Assembly (NCBI GenBank): GCA_013044035.1
Contig: JABEVE010000029.1
Location: 1 to 64,000, forward strand
Direction of reading: 5' to 3'
DNA: 64,000 bases
DNA from: Burkholderiales bacterium
GTDB lineage: Bacteria > Pseudomonadota > Gammaproteobacteria > Burkholderiales > Burkholderiaceae_C
The position numbers and the translations under genes were made by a program. How positions within the stretch are numbered: the first letter of the stretch is position 1; each line of letters opens with the position of its first letter. The notes beneath the pieces were generated by a model, which was given only the letters and a program-made list of their open reading frames with translations, did no database searches and was not told the DNA's origin. This document shows positions 18,522 through 27,218 of the stretch, piece after piece.

Positions 18522-19763
18522 GATGCAAGCCTAATGCCTCCGGCCTTCGCGGCGCGTCAGGGCGGCATCGACGCCCTGGCCGCCGCGTTGCAAGCCAGTC
18601 GTCACGACACCTTGACGACATTCGCTGCCTACGAGCAGGCCTTGCCCGGCCTCGGGGTGCCACTGCATGCCGAACGCAACCCGCCGCTGTGGGAGCTCGG
18701 GCATATCGGCTGGTTCCAGGAATACTGGCTGGCGCGCAATCCCGAGCACCACCGTGGCGTGGCGGCCGACCCCGAGCGCGGGCGCGGCCAGGCCTTGCGA
18801 GCCAACGCTGACGCACTCTACAACTCCAGCGTGGTGCCGCACGACGCGCGCTGGGAATTGCCCCTGCCCGACGCCGAGGCGACGCGCGAGGATCTGGCAC
18901 GTCAACTGGCCGGGACTCTGGCGCTGCTGCGCGCAACCCGCGAGAGCAGCGACGACGCGCTGTACTTCTTTCGCCTCGCCCTGCTGCACGAGGACATGCA
19001 CCACGAGGCTGCGCTGCATACCGCCCAGGCCCTGGGCATTGCTGTGAAAGATGCGCGCTGGCAGGCCGCCACATTGCCGAAGCCCGCGTCGCCCATCGAC
19101 TTGCCGGCGGGGCCCTGGCGCCTCGGCAGCGAAGCGGACGCCGGCTTCGTGTTCGACAACGAATTGCCGGCGTACGACGTCGCGCTCGGAGCCACGACGA
19201 TCGACGCCCAGGTGGTCCGCTGGATCGAGTTCCTGCCCTTTCTGGAGAGCGGCGGCTATGCCGACGATTCATGGTGGAGCGCCGCCGGCCGGCCCTGGCG
19301 CGCGCAGTTGCGGCCCGCCGTCCCGCGCTATCTGCGGCGCGCCGGCAGCCGCTGGCAGCAGTGGCGCGACGGCCAATGGCAGGCGCTGAACCTGGCCGAA
19401 GCCGCGTGCCACCTGACCTTCTACGAAGCCGAGGCCTGGTGCCGCTGGGCGGGCCGGCGCTTGCCGAGCGAGGCTGAATGGGAGCGTGCCGCGGTGACCC
19501 GGCCCGAGGGCTTCCGCTGGGGCGATGTCTGGGAGTGGACGGCCAGCCCCTTCCAGCCGTATCCAGGCTTCGCGCCTCACCCCTATCGGGACTACTCGGC
19601 GCCGTGGTTCGACGACCGCCCGGTGTTGCGCGGCGCCTCCCACATGACGCAGCCGCGCCTGCGCCATGCGCGCTATCGCAATTTCTTTCCGCCCCACCGC
19701 AACGACATCGCGGCCGGCTTTCGCAGTTGCGCCGCAGGACCGGGGGGATGGACCCGCGGGTGA
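18516..19763 (+). CDS. senA: Selenoneine synthase, EgtB-like non-heme iron enzyme
   Basis: Predicted to couple the SenB selenosugar oxidatively to hercynine on the way to selenoneine. The 415-residue protein has the EgtB architecture. A DinB-like N-terminal domain carries the iron-binding histidines His63 (ELGHIGWFQEYW) and His158/His162 (HEDMHHE). A formylglycine-generating/sulfatase-type domain at about residues 190-415 contains RLPSEAEWERA, GDVWEWTASPF and RYRNFFPPHRNDIAAGFR. The start is ATG 18516, sharing ATGCAT with senB, or ATG 18534 six codons on; the long frame back to 17502 is antisense to senB. EgtB of ergothioneine synthesis is the alternative, but adjacency to senB and selD defines the selenium branch. 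Confidence 0.87.
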   Translation: MHDASLMPPAFAARQGGIDALAAALQASRHDTLTTFAAYEQALPGLGVPLHAERNPPLWELGHIGWFQEYWLARNPEHHRGVAADPERGRGQALRANADALYNSSVVPHDARWELPLPDAEATREDLARQLAGTLALLRATRESSDDALYFFRLALLHEDMHHEAALHTAQALGIAVKDARWQAATLPKPASPIDLPAGPWRLGSEADAGFVFDNELPAYDVALGATTIDAQVVRWIEFLPFLESGGYADDSWWSAAGRPWRAQLRPAVPRYLRRAGSRWQQWRDGQWQALNLAEAACHLTFYEAEAWCRWAGRRLPSEAEWERAAVTRPEGFRWGDVWEWTASPFQPYPGFAPHPYRDYSAPWFDDRPVLRGASHMTQPRLRHARYRNFFPPHRNDIAAGFRSCAAGPGGWTRG

Positions 19764-19796
19764 TGGCGGTCGTACGGCAGCCATCAGCACGGAACG

Positions 19797-19834
19797 CCTC
19801 GCCCCGGCAGGCTTGCCCGTCGGCCGGGGCGAGG
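19797..19834. terminator. Perfect 12-bp inverted repeat between senA and gst
   Basis: CCTCGCCCCGGC (19797-19808) pairs exactly with GCCGGGGCGAGG (19823-19834) over a 14-base loop. It begins 33 bp after the senA stop. It has no U tract (CCTGACCGTGCT follows), so it may stabilise the mRNA 3' end or act with Rho rather than as an intrinsic terminator. Confidence 0.5.
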
Positions 19835-19951
19835 CCTGACCGTGCTCTGGGGGCTAGGCGGGGCCGGGCCCGAAGCGGGCGGCGCCTGAGTTCAACTGCC
19901 GTTGCGCGCGGCGTAGCATGGACCGCCAACGCACTGACCGGAGCCTCCGCC

Positions 19952-20590
19952 ATGACAGACGCCGCGCTGACCTTCTACACCCACCCGCAGTCACGCGGGC
20001 GCATCGTGCGCTGGATGCTCGAAGAAGTGGGAACCCCATACGACACCGTGCTGCTCGACTACGGCACGACGATGAAGGCACCCGAGTATCTGGCCATCAA
20101 CCCCATGGGTAAGGTGCCCGCCATCCGCCATGGCGATGCCGTGGTCACGGAGGTGGCGGCCATTTGCGCCTACCTCGCGGACGCCTTTCCCCACGCAGGT
20201 CTGGCGCCGGCGCCCGGTAGCCGCCAGCGCGGCCCGTACTACCGCTGGCTGTTCTTCGCCGCGGGGCCGGTGGAAGCCGCGGTGAGCAACCAGGCGCTGG
20301 GCTTCGTCGTGCCGCCGGGGCGCGAGCGCATGATGGGTTACGGCAGCCATGCCGAGGTGATGCATGTGCTGGAGGGCGCGGTGGCGCGGAGCGAGTATCT
20401 GCTGGGCAGCCAGTTCTCGGCGGCGGATGTCTACCTCGGCTCACATCTGGGCTTCGGCATGCAGTTCGGCGTCATCGAGAAGCGCCCGGCATTCGAGGCG
20501 TATTGGGCCAGGCTCGCCGCCCGCCCGGCCGCGGTGCGAGCCAGGGCGATGGACGACGCGCCCACGCCCAAACCGGCCGCCACCCCGTAA
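19952..20590 (+). CDS. Glutathione S-transferase family protein
   Basis: A 212-residue cytosolic GST. The N-terminal thioredoxin-like half reads LTFYTHPQSRGRIVRWMLEE (residues 5-24, with a Ser/Arg pair where glutathione is activated), INPMGKVPAIRHGDAVVTEVAAI with the cis-Pro and the glutathione-binding E-(S/V) turn, and the C-terminal half is helical, with FSAADVYLGSHLGFGMQFG as the N-capping box. The start follows GGAGCC and a 188-bp gap after senA. It could act on electrophiles or selenium/sulfur adducts, but co-function with senA is only suggested by position. The frame extending upstream to 19478 lies inside senA and is not coding. Confidence 0.88.
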   Translation: MTDAALTFYTHPQSRGRIVRWMLEEVGTPYDTVLLDYGTTMKAPEYLAINPMGKVPAIRHGDAVVTEVAAICAYLADAFPHAGLAPAPGSRQRGPYYRWLFFAAGPVEAAVSNQALGFVVPPGRERMMGYGSHAEVMHVLEGAVARSEYLLGSQFSAADVYLGSHLGFGMQFGVIEKRPAFEAYWARLAARPAAVRARAMDDAPTPKPAATP

Positions 20591-20682
20591 AGTCCTGGGG
20601 CACAGCGGCTGCGGCCTGTTCCGCACCGTCCAGCCGCGCCATCCCCGCAGCAATTGCAGTCCGCTACACCTCAGGGGACATC

Positions 20683-21264
20683 ATGACGAACCCACTCCTG
20701 ACGCCGTGCCACCTTGCCACCACGGGCATGCCTGCTGCGCACCGCAAACCGCGGCGGCTGGCGCTCGCCACCGCCAGCCTGCTCGCAGGCCTGTGGGCGA
20801 GCACCGCGGCAGCGGCGGCGCCCGCCCTGCTCGTCAACCCATTCCACGACCCGTTCGAGCCGGCCACGCAGGGGCTGGCGGGCTGCCCCGTGCCCAGTCC
20901 GCCGACCTACACACAAGCGCAGATGCAGGAGGTGGAGCATCACCGCGTCGAGCAGGGCAATAGCTGCTACATCGCCGGCAAATGCCGCCTGTCCAACAGC
21001 TTTTTCTACGACCGCGGCATTGCCGACGCGCTGCTGCCGCGGCTGCGCGCCGACCCGCAACTGCGCGACACCAGCTTGTGGCTGCTGGTGCAGGGGCGCT
21101 TCGTGCAGCTCTTCGGGTGCGTGGCGCGACGCGAGCAGGTCGTGCACCTCGAGGCGGTGGCCCATGCCACGCCCGATGTCGAGGCCATCCTCAGCAATGT
21201 GCTGGTGGGCACCCATGGCAAACCGCCATACCCCACGGCGGCGGCCGTGACGGCACGGCCCTGA
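20683..21264 (+). CDS. Secreted BON-domain protein
   Basis: A 193-residue protein with a basic n-region (HRKPRRLALATAS) and an Ala-rich hydrophobic stretch (LLAGLWASTAAAAA) ending near residue 46, which reads as a Sec signal peptide. Residues about 105-175 form a BON domain: IADALLPRLRADPQLR, LWLLVQGRFVQLFGCVARREQVVHLEAVAHATPDVEAI (given here as two pieces of one helix-strand pattern), as in osmotically inducible periplasmic proteins. Three or four Cys (for example SCYIAGKC) could form disulfides. AGGGGA precedes the ATG; a second Met at residue 16 is possible. Function in the envelope is unknown. Confidence 0.75.
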   Translation: MTNPLLTPCHLATTGMPAAHRKPRRLALATASLLAGLWASTAAAAAPALLVNPFHDPFEPATQGLAGCPVPSPPTYTQAQMQEVEHHRVEQGNSCYIAGKCRLSNSFFYDRGIADALLPRLRADPQLRDTSLWLLVQGRFVQLFGCVARREQVVHLEAVAHATPDVEAILSNVLVGTHGKPPYPTAAAVTARP

Positions 21265-21342
21265 CGCTTCCGCCTTGCGTGTGCCATCGACCAGCGGCAG
21301 ACGACCAACGCGTCACGCCAGTATTCAAGTCAGGTTAACCTT

Positions 21343-22275
21343 GTGAGGATGCACACCATTCTCAAGGTTTCCAACCTCTCCAAGACGTACGCCTCTGGCT
21401 TCGAGGCGCTCAAAAGTGTTCATCTCGACATCCGCCGCGGCGAAATTTTCGCCCTGCTGGGCGCCAACGGCGCCGGCAAGACGACGCTGATCAGCATCGT
21501 CTGCGGCATCGTCAAGGCCAGCGCCGGCAGTGTGCTGGTGGACGGACACGACATTGCGCGCGACTACCGGGCGGCGCGCTCCCTCATCGGTCTGGTGCCG
21601 CAGGAACTGACCACCGACGCCTTCGAGTCCGTCTGGGCGACGGTGTCGTTCAGCCGCGGCCTGTTCGGCAAACCCGCCAACCCGGCCCACATCGAGAAGG
21701 TGCTGCAAGACCTCTCGCTCTGGGACAAGCGCAACAACAAGATCATGACTCTGTCGGGCGGCATGAAGCGGCGCGTGCTCATTGCCAAGGCGCTCGCCCA
21801 TGAGCCGCAGATCCTGTTCCTCGACGAGCCGACGGCCGGGGTCGACGTCGAGCTGCGGCGCGACATGTGGCAGCTCGTGCGCGAGCTGCGCGCCTCCGGG
21901 GTCACGGTCATCCTCACCACGCACTACATCGACGAGGCCGAAGAGATGGCCGATCGCATCGGCGTCATGCGCAAGGGCGAGCTCATCCTGGTGAAAGACA
22001 AGGCCGAGCTGATGCACGAGCTGGGCACGAAGCAGCTCTGGCTGCAACTGCAGCAGCCGCTGCGGCAACTGCCCGCCGAGCTGGCGGGCTATGCGCTGGA
22101 GCTGTCGAGCGACGGCAGCGAGCTGACCTATACCTACGACGCGCAGGACGCGCGTGTCAGCATCGTGGACGTGCTCAAGCATCTGGGCGATGCCGGCATC
22201 CGTTTCAAGGACCTGCGCACCACGCAGAGTTCGCTGGAAGACATCTTCGTCAATCTGGTCAGGGAGCAGGCATGA
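21343..22275 (+). CDS. ABC-2 type exporter, ATP-binding subunit
   Basis: A 310-residue ATPase of the NodI/drug-exporter group. Walker A is [10 protein letters not shown] near residue 44, the signature is [15 protein letters not shown] near 140, Walker B is [12 protein letters not shown] near 162, and the switch His is in [17 protein letters not shown] near 200. The C-terminal 80 residues are the usual accessory region. GTG at 21343 is the first start; ATG at 21349, two codons on, is equally good. The stop overlaps the permease ATG (ATGA), so the pair is coupled. The exported compound cannot be told from the sequence. Confidence 0.92.
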   Translation: MRMHTILKVSNLSKTYASGFEALKSVHLDIRRGEIFALLGANGAGKTTLISIVCGIVKASAGSVLVDGHDIARDYRAARSLIGLVPQELTTDAFESVWATVSFSRGLFGKPANPAHIEKVLQDLSLWDKRNNKIMTLSGGMKRRVLIAKALAHEPQILFLDEPTAGVDVELRRDMWQLVRELRASGVTVILTTHYIDEAEEMADRIGVMRKGELILVKDKAELMHELGTKQLWLQLQQPLRQLPAELAGYALELSSDGSELTYTYDAQDARVSIVDVLKHLGDAGIRFKDLRTTQSSLEDIFVNLVREQA

Positions 22276-23033
22276 ATCTCCACGCCGTCCGCGCGATCTA
22301 CACCTTCGAGATGGCGCGCACCGGGCGCACGGTGATGCAAAGCGTCATTTCCCCGGTGATCTCGACCTCGCTGTACTTCGTCGTCTTCGGTGCCGCCATC
22401 GGCTCGCGCATGCCCACCGTCGGCGGCATCAGCTACGGCGCCTTCATCGTCCCCGGTCTGGTGATGTTGTCGCTGCTGACGCAGAGCATCTCGAATGCGT
22501 CCTTCGGCATCTACTTCCCCAAGTTCACGGGCACGATCTACGAGCTGCTGTCGGCGCCGATCTCCACGCTCGAGATCGTGCTGAGCTATGTCGGCGCGGC
22601 CGCGACCAAGTCCATCGTCCTGGGGCTCATCATCCTCGCCACCGCGGCGCTGTTCGTGCCGCTGCATGTCGAGCATCCCCTCTGGATGCTGGCGTTTCTC
22701 GTGCTCACCGCCACCACCTTCAGCCTGGTCGGCTTCATCATCGGCATCTGGGCCGACGGCTTCGAGAAACTGCAAGTCGTGCCGCTGCTCATCATCACGC
22801 CGCTCACGTTCCTGGGAGGCAGCTTCTACTCCATCGACATGCTGCCTGCGTTCTGGCGCACAGTGGCCTTGTTCAATCCGGTGGTCTACCTGATCAGCGG
22901 CTTTCGCTGGAGCTTCTATGGCCACGCTGACGTCAGCGTCGGCATCAGCCTGGGCATGACGCTGGCCTTCCTGCTCATCTCCATGGCCATCGTGGGCTGG
23001 ATCTTCAGGACCGGGTACCGGCTCAAGTCCTGA
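22272..23033 (+). CDS. ABC-2 type exporter, membrane subunit
   Basis: A 253-residue inner-membrane permease with six hydrophobic segments: [92 protein letters not shown] and [19 protein letters not shown]. The family loop [20 protein letters not shown] followed by FYSIDMLP and [12 protein letters not shown] matches ABC-2 permeases (YadH/NodJ group). It starts within the ATPase stop (ATGA overlap). The two genes make a stand-alone half-size exporter operon, with no binding protein, as usual for exporters. Confidence 0.92.
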   Translation: MNLHAVRAIYTFEMARTGRTVMQSVISPVISTSLYFVVFGAAIGSRMPTVGGISYGAFIVPGLVMLSLLTQSISNASFGIYFPKFTGTIYELLSAPISTLEIVLSYVGAAATKSIVLGLIILATAALFVPLHVEHPLWMLAFLVLTATTFSLVGFIIGIWADGFEKLQVVPLLIITPLTFLGGSFYSIDMLPAFWRTVALFNPVVYLISGFRWSFYGHADVSVGISLGMTLAFLLISMAIVGWIFRTGYRLKS

Positions 23034-23126
23034 CGTTGCCGGCGCGGCGCGCGCGTCGCCACCGCATCGATCCGGCCCCATCGATCCGACCGCACCGGGG
23101 CATCCCTCGCCGAACGACCCCACCCC

Positions 23127-23273
23127 ATGGCCATCAAGGCCAAGCGACCCGATGGCTGGCGCGGCGTGGTGGCGAAGGAGCAACTGGTTAAACAGGCCAT
23201 GTTCGACGTCCTGAGAGACATCCGGGAAGTGAATCGCCTGTTCCCCATCGTCTTCGCGCAAAAGGAGTACTGA
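23127..23273 (+). pseudogene. Possible C-terminal scrap of a type I restriction HsdR subunit
   Basis: A 48-codon frame in an otherwise gene-free 397-bp stretch (23034-23430). It ends REVNRLFPIVFAQKEY and contains RPDGWRGVVAKEQLVKQAM. That pattern (GWRG, helix, hydrophobic ending in K/Q-A-Q-x-E-Y) resembles the very C-terminus of type I restriction endonuclease HsdR proteins, which are about 1000 residues long. Nothing else of an R-M system is nearby. If correct, it is a deletion scar. The remaining bases of the gap hold only the hairpin at 23393. I rate the family match as suggestive only. Confidence 0.4.
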
Positions 23274-23392
23274 TGGCTTCTGCCCCGAGACCTGCCGCTG
23301 CGCGTCAGGCGCACCGAGGCGGGCAGGCATGCTCGGGAGCGGCCCATCGCTCGCATGCGCGGGACGTGCTCGACCTGGGCGGGGAGCGAAGC

Positions 23393-23423
23393 GGCTCGGC
23401 TCCAATCCAACACGGGCCGAGCC
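23393..23423 (-). terminator. Stem-loop after livF
   Basis: GGCTCGGC (23393-23400) pairs with GCCGAGCC (23416-23423), an 8-bp GC stem with a 15-base loop. It lies 8 bp past the livF stop, at the end of the long minus-strand liv operon. There is no T run on the minus strand, so it is at best a weak or Rho-assisted terminator or a 3' stabiliser. Confidence 0.35.
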
Positions 23424-23430
23424 AGGCCGA

Positions 23431-24156
23431 TCAGTGCGCGCCACCTCCCAGGTAGGCGGCCTGCACGGCGGGATCGTCGCGCAACTGGTGTGCCGGGCCG
23501 TGTACGGAAATGCGCCCGTTCTCCAGCACATAGCCGTAGTCGGCCACGGCCAGCGCGGCGGCGGCGAACTGCTCCACCAGCAGCATCGTCACGCCTTGCG
23601 CCTTCAAGCGGCCGATGATCTTGAACACTTCGTCGACGAGGATGGGCGCCAGCCCCATCGACGGCTCGTCGAGCAGGACGACGTCGGGGTTCAGCATCAC
23701 GGCGCGTGCCATCGCCAGCATTTGCTGCTCGCCGCCGGACAGGGTGCCAGCGAGCTGCGTGCGGCGCTCCATCAGTCGCGGAAACAGTTCCAGCGCCCGC
23801 TCCAGGTCGTGCCGGACGTCGCCGCGCGTCCTCGATCCAGTCAGGCGCGGAAAGGCGCCGAGCAGCAGGTTGTCGGCCACGGTCATGGTGGCGAAGACGC
23901 GCCGACCCTCGGGCGAATGGGCAAGCCCCAGACGGGCGATGTGGAAGGACTCGAGCCCGGCAATGGCCTTGCCGTTGAGCATGATGTCGCCTTCCCGCGG
24001 CGCGATCATGCCGGAGACGGCGCGCATGGTCGTCGTCTTGCCGGCACCGTTGGAGCCGATCAACGTCACGACCTGGCCTTTCGGCACCTCGATCGTGACG
24101 CCGTGCAGGACTTCGACCTTGCCGTAGCCGGCGTGCAGGTTGCGGATGGTCAGCAT
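23431..24156 (-). CDS. livF: Branched-chain amino-acid-type ABC transporter ATPase LivF
   Basis: Second ATPase of a HAAT-family importer; 241 residues. Walker A GSNGAGKTTTMRAVSG is near residue 37. The signature is LSGGEQQMLAMARAVMLNP near 135, and Walker B is VVLLDEPSMGLAP near 155. RVFATMTVADNLLLGAF is a LivF-typical Q-loop region. The start MLTIRNLHAGYGK was chosen because LivF begins there; the open frame extends 56 codons upstream without homology. It is the last gene of the liv operon, 97 bp after the livM-livG fusion. Confidence 0.93.
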   Translation of the reverse strand: MLTIRNLHAGYGKVEVLHGVTIEVPKGQVVTLIGSNGAGKTTTMRAVSGMIAPREGDIMLNGKAIAGLESFHIARLGLAHSPEGRRVFATMTVADNLLLGAFPRLTGSRTRGDVRHDLERALELFPRLMERRTQLAGTLSGGEQQMLAMARAVMLNPDVVLLDEPSMGLAPILVDEVFKIIGRLKAQGVTMLLVEQFAAAALAVADYGYVLENGRISVHGPAHQLRDDPAVQAAYLGGGAH

Positions 24157-24253
24157 ATTGGGTTCTCGGTCGGACGCCATGTCGCTCCGAATCCGGCCAG
24201 ACCCCCGCAAGGGGCAGCGCCGGAGGGAAGCGACAAGCGAGGGGGGTTCAGGT

Positions 24254-26239
24254 TCATGTGGCTTCGCCGCCCAAGTAGGCCTCGATGACCTTGGGGTCGC
24301 TGCGCACGGCAGCCGGTGGGCCATCGGCGATCTTCTGGCCGAAGTCGAGCACGCTCACGGTGTCGCAGATGGCCATCACCACGTCCATGTGGTGCTCGAT
24401 CAGGATCAAGGTGATGCCATGCGCCCTGATTTTGGCGATGATGGCCACCAGCTCCTTGATGTCGGGCGCGGTCAGGCCCGCGGCCGGTTCGTCGAGCAGC
24501 AGCAGTTGCGGGTCCAATGCCAGCGCACGCGCAATCTCCAGCAGCCGCTGCTTGCCGTAAGGCAGGTTGCGCGCCTCTTCGTAAGCCAGATCGGCCAGGC
24601 CGACGAAGCGCAGCAGCGCCAGTGCGCGCGCCGTGGCCTGCGCATGCTCGCGCCGGTAGCGCGGCAGGTGCAGTGCGACGTCGAGCATGTGGCTGGCGAA
24701 GGTGTGATGCAGGCCGACCATGACGTTGTTCAGGGCGCTCATTTCGCCGAACAACTGCACGTTCTGGAATGTGCGCGCGATGCCCGACAGGGCGATGTCG
24801 GACGGCGTGCGGCCGTTCACCGGCGTACCGGCGAAGGTGATGTCGCCGGCGGTGGGCTGGTAGATGCCGGTGAGCACGTTCATCATCGTGCTCTTGCCCG
24901 AGCCGTTGGGGCCGATCAGCCCGTGCACGGTGCCGCGCATCACGCGCAGGTCGACCTGGTTCAGCGCCTTCAGGCCACCGAACTGCATCAGCACCTGCTG
25001 CGCCGACAGCAGCTCGGCTGGAGCATCGGCGCGGGCGCGCACCAGCGCGTCCTCGGGCTGCGATGGGGATGCGGCTGCGTTGTTGGCCGCCGCCAGCATC
25101 GGCTTGCCAAGCGCCTTGCGGATGAAGCCGACGATGCCGTCTTGCAGGTAGTAAACGACAAACAGCGTGATGAGGCCGAACACCGACAGCCGCCAGTCGG
25201 TCATCGACTGCAGCGCGAACGACACGGCCGCCAGCGCGATGCTGCCGGCCACCGGAATCGCCACCCGCTGCACGGTGGTGCGGCGGCGAGCCAGCAACAC
25301 CGCGGCGCCCAGCGCCATCAGCACCGCCAGCGTCACGGCACCGATGCGGAACCACTCCAGATCGTCGAGCAGCTTGGGCAGCAGCACGATGATCGCTGCG
25401 CCGAGCAACGCACCGGTGCGGCTCTTGCGCCCGCCCATGATGACGGCCAGCAGGAACAGCACCGTGAGCTCGAAGTTGTAGGTGTTGGGGCTGATGTACT
25501 GCTCGGAATAGGCGTACAGCGCACCGGCGAGTCCAGCCAGTCCGGCGCTGATGACGAAGGCGTAGACCTTGTAGCGGTAGACCGAGACGCCCATGCAGTC
25601 CGAGGCGACCGGGCTGCCGCGCAGGGCTTCGAAGGCGCGGCCGAGGTGGGAGCGCAGCACCCGGTGCACGAACAGCAGAGCCAGCAGCAGCATCACCGAA
25701 ACAAGCCAGAAGAACTCGGTCTCGCCAAGACGGTGGCCGAACACCTGCGGCTTGGCGAGCTTGATGCCCAGCGGCCCTTCGGTAAGGAAGCTCATCTCGT
25801 TGATGAGAATCTGGATGATGGTGCCGAAGGCCAGGGTCACCATCGCGAGATACGGCCCGCTGACGCGCAGCGCCGGCAACGCCAGCAGCGCGCCGAAGCC
25901 GGCCGTGACGGCGATCGCCGCCGGCAGCGTCAACCACAGCGGCGCCCCGAGCTTGAACACCAGCACCCCCGCGGTGTAGGCGCCGATCCCGAACAGGCCG
26001 GCATGGCCCAGGGATACCTGCCCGGTGTAGCCGACCACGATGTCCAGGCCGAACAGCACGATGGCGTAGATCAGGATCGTCTCGACCAGGTGCACGTAGT
26101 AAGGGTTGTGCACCGCCAGCGGAAAGACCGCGAGCGCGGCGATGGCCAGCACGCCGAGCAGCAGCGGGCCGCGGCCTGCGCTGGCCAGCAGGCCGGGTGT
26201 GGGCACGGACGCGGCGGAGGGGTTGGTGACGGTGTTCAT
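24254..26239 (-). CDS. Fused permease-ATPase LivM-LivG of a branched-chain-type ABC importer
   Basis: A 661-residue fusion. Residues about 1-385 are the LivM-type permease (about nine membrane segments, with the family motif GYTGQVSLGHAGLFGIGAYT near 70 and IMGGRKSRTGALLGA near 280). A 40-residue linker rich in Ala, Ser and Pro follows. Residues about 415-661 are the LivG-type ATPase, with Walker A GPNGSGKSTMMNVLTG near 445, the signature LPYGKQRLLEIARALAL and Walker B LLLLDEPAAGLTAPD. Fusion fixes a 1:1 subunit ratio. It starts 4 bp after livH. Substrates of such fused systems include branched-chain amino acids, urea, amides and aromatic acids, so the ligand is open. Confidence 0.92.
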   Translation of the reverse strand: MNTVTNPSAASVPTPGLLASAGRGPLLLGVLAIAALAVFPLAVHNPYYVHLVETILIYAIVLFGLDIVVGYTGQVSLGHAGLFGIGAYTAGVLVFKLGAPLWLTLPAAIAVTAGFGALLALPALRVSGPYLAMVTLAFGTIIQILINEMSFLTEGPLGIKLAKPQVFGHRLGETEFFWLVSVMLLLALLFVHRVLRSHLGRAFEALRGSPVASDCMGVSVYRYKVYAFVISAGLAGLAGALYAYSEQYISPNTYNFELTVLFLLAVIMGGRKSRTGALLGAAIIVLLPKLLDDLEWFRIGAVTLAVLMALGAAVLLARRRTTVQRVAIPVAGSIALAAVSFALQSMTDWRLSVFGLITLFVVYYLQDGIVGFIRKALGKPMLAAANNAAASPSQPEDALVRARADAPAELLSAQQVLMQFGGLKALNQVDLRVMRGTVHGLIGPNGSGKSTMMNVLTGIYQPTAGDITFAGTPVNGRTPSDIALSGIARTFQNVQLFGEMSALNNVMVGLHHTFASHMLDVALHLPRYRREHAQATARALALLRFVGLADLAYEEARNLPYGKQRLLEIARALALDPQLLLLDEPAAGLTAPDIKELVAIIAKIRAHGITLILIEHHMDVVMAICDTVSVLDFGQKIADGPPAAVRSDPKVIEAYLGGEAT

Positions 26240-26243
26240 GGCT

Positions 26244-27122
26244 TCAAACTTTCTTGATTGCGGTCTTGCCGAACAGGCCGGCGGGCTTGATGGCGAGAAC
26301 AGCCAGCAGCAGCACCAGGCCGGGCACGTCCTTGTAGCCGGTGGAGATGTAGAAGCCGGTCGTGGTCTCGGCGATGCCCAGGATCAGACCGCCGATGACG
26401 ATGCCCAGGCCGCTGGTGAGGCCGCCGATGATGGCCACTGCGAAGGCCTTCAACCCCAGCACCGCGCCCATGGTGGCGCCGGTGAGCGTCAGCGGCGCGA
26501 TCAGCATGCCGGCGAACGCCGCGGTCAGCGAGGACAGCGCGTAGGAGAAGGTGATGACGCGGCCGGTGTCGATGCCCATCAGCTTGGCAGCGTCGCGGTC
26601 ATTGAAGGTGGCGACCACCGCCTTGCCGTAAATCGAACGGCGGTTGAAGATCTCCACCGCGAGCATCATGGCCAGCGCGCCGAAGACCACCAGGATTTCC
26701 ATCGGCATCACGTTGGCCCCCAAAACGTGCAGGGGCGACTCGGGCAGCGGCGAGGGGAATTTCAGGTCGTCACGGCCCCAGAGGTTCTCGGCCACGTTCT
26801 TGAAGATGATGCCCAGGGCGATGGTCGACATGATCCAGCCGAACTCGCTTTTGATCTTGATCGCCGGGCGCACGCCGATGCGTTCGACGAAGGCCCCCTG
26901 CACGGCACCGAACGCCAGAACCAGCGGGATCGCGAGCCAGTAGTTCAGGCCCATGCGATCGACCAGGGTCAGTCCTACCAGGGCGCCGAGCATGAGCGCG
27001 TCGCCCTGGCCGAAGTTCAGCGTATCCGAGGTGGCGAAGGTGAGTTGGTAGCCGAAAGCGATGACGGCGTAGATCATGCCCAGCGCAATGCCGCTGAACA
27101 CGAGTTGGGTCAGGATCTGCAT
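26244..27122 (-). CDS. livH: Branched-chain-type ABC transporter permease LivH
   Basis: A 292-residue inner-membrane subunit with eight or nine hydrophobic stretches. Family motifs are SGIALGMIYAVIAFGYQLTF at the N-terminus, FGQGDALMLGALVGL near 37 and KAFAVAIIGGLTSGLGIVIGG (seen as two halves) near 225, with ending KPAGLFGKTAIKKV. It pairs with the LivM part of the fusion encoded 4 bp downstream to make the pore. It follows livK after 96 bp. Motif GLTSGLGIVIGGLILG is the EAA-like loop that docks on the ATPases. Confidence 0.93.
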   Translation of the reverse strand: MQILTQLVFSGIALGMIYAVIAFGYQLTFATSDTLNFGQGDALMLGALVGLTLVDRMGLNYWLAIPLVLAFGAVQGAFVERIGVRPAIKIKSEFGWIMSTIALGIIFKNVAENLWGRDDLKFPSPLPESPLHVLGANVMPMEILVVFGALAMMLAVEIFNRRSIYGKAVVATFNDRDAAKLMGIDTGRVITFSYALSSLTAAFAGMLIAPLTLTGATMGAVLGLKAFAVAIIGGLTSGLGIVIGGLILGIAETTTGFYISTGYKDVPGLVLLLAVLAIKPAGLFGKTAIKKV

Positions 27123-27218
27123 GGCGCGGAGTTTCCTGGCGCCGGCGCGGGGCCGGCCCTGATGTGGCGAACGACCGCTAGCGCATGGCGCGCCAGCGGT
27201 CGGGCGGGACTGTCTGCC

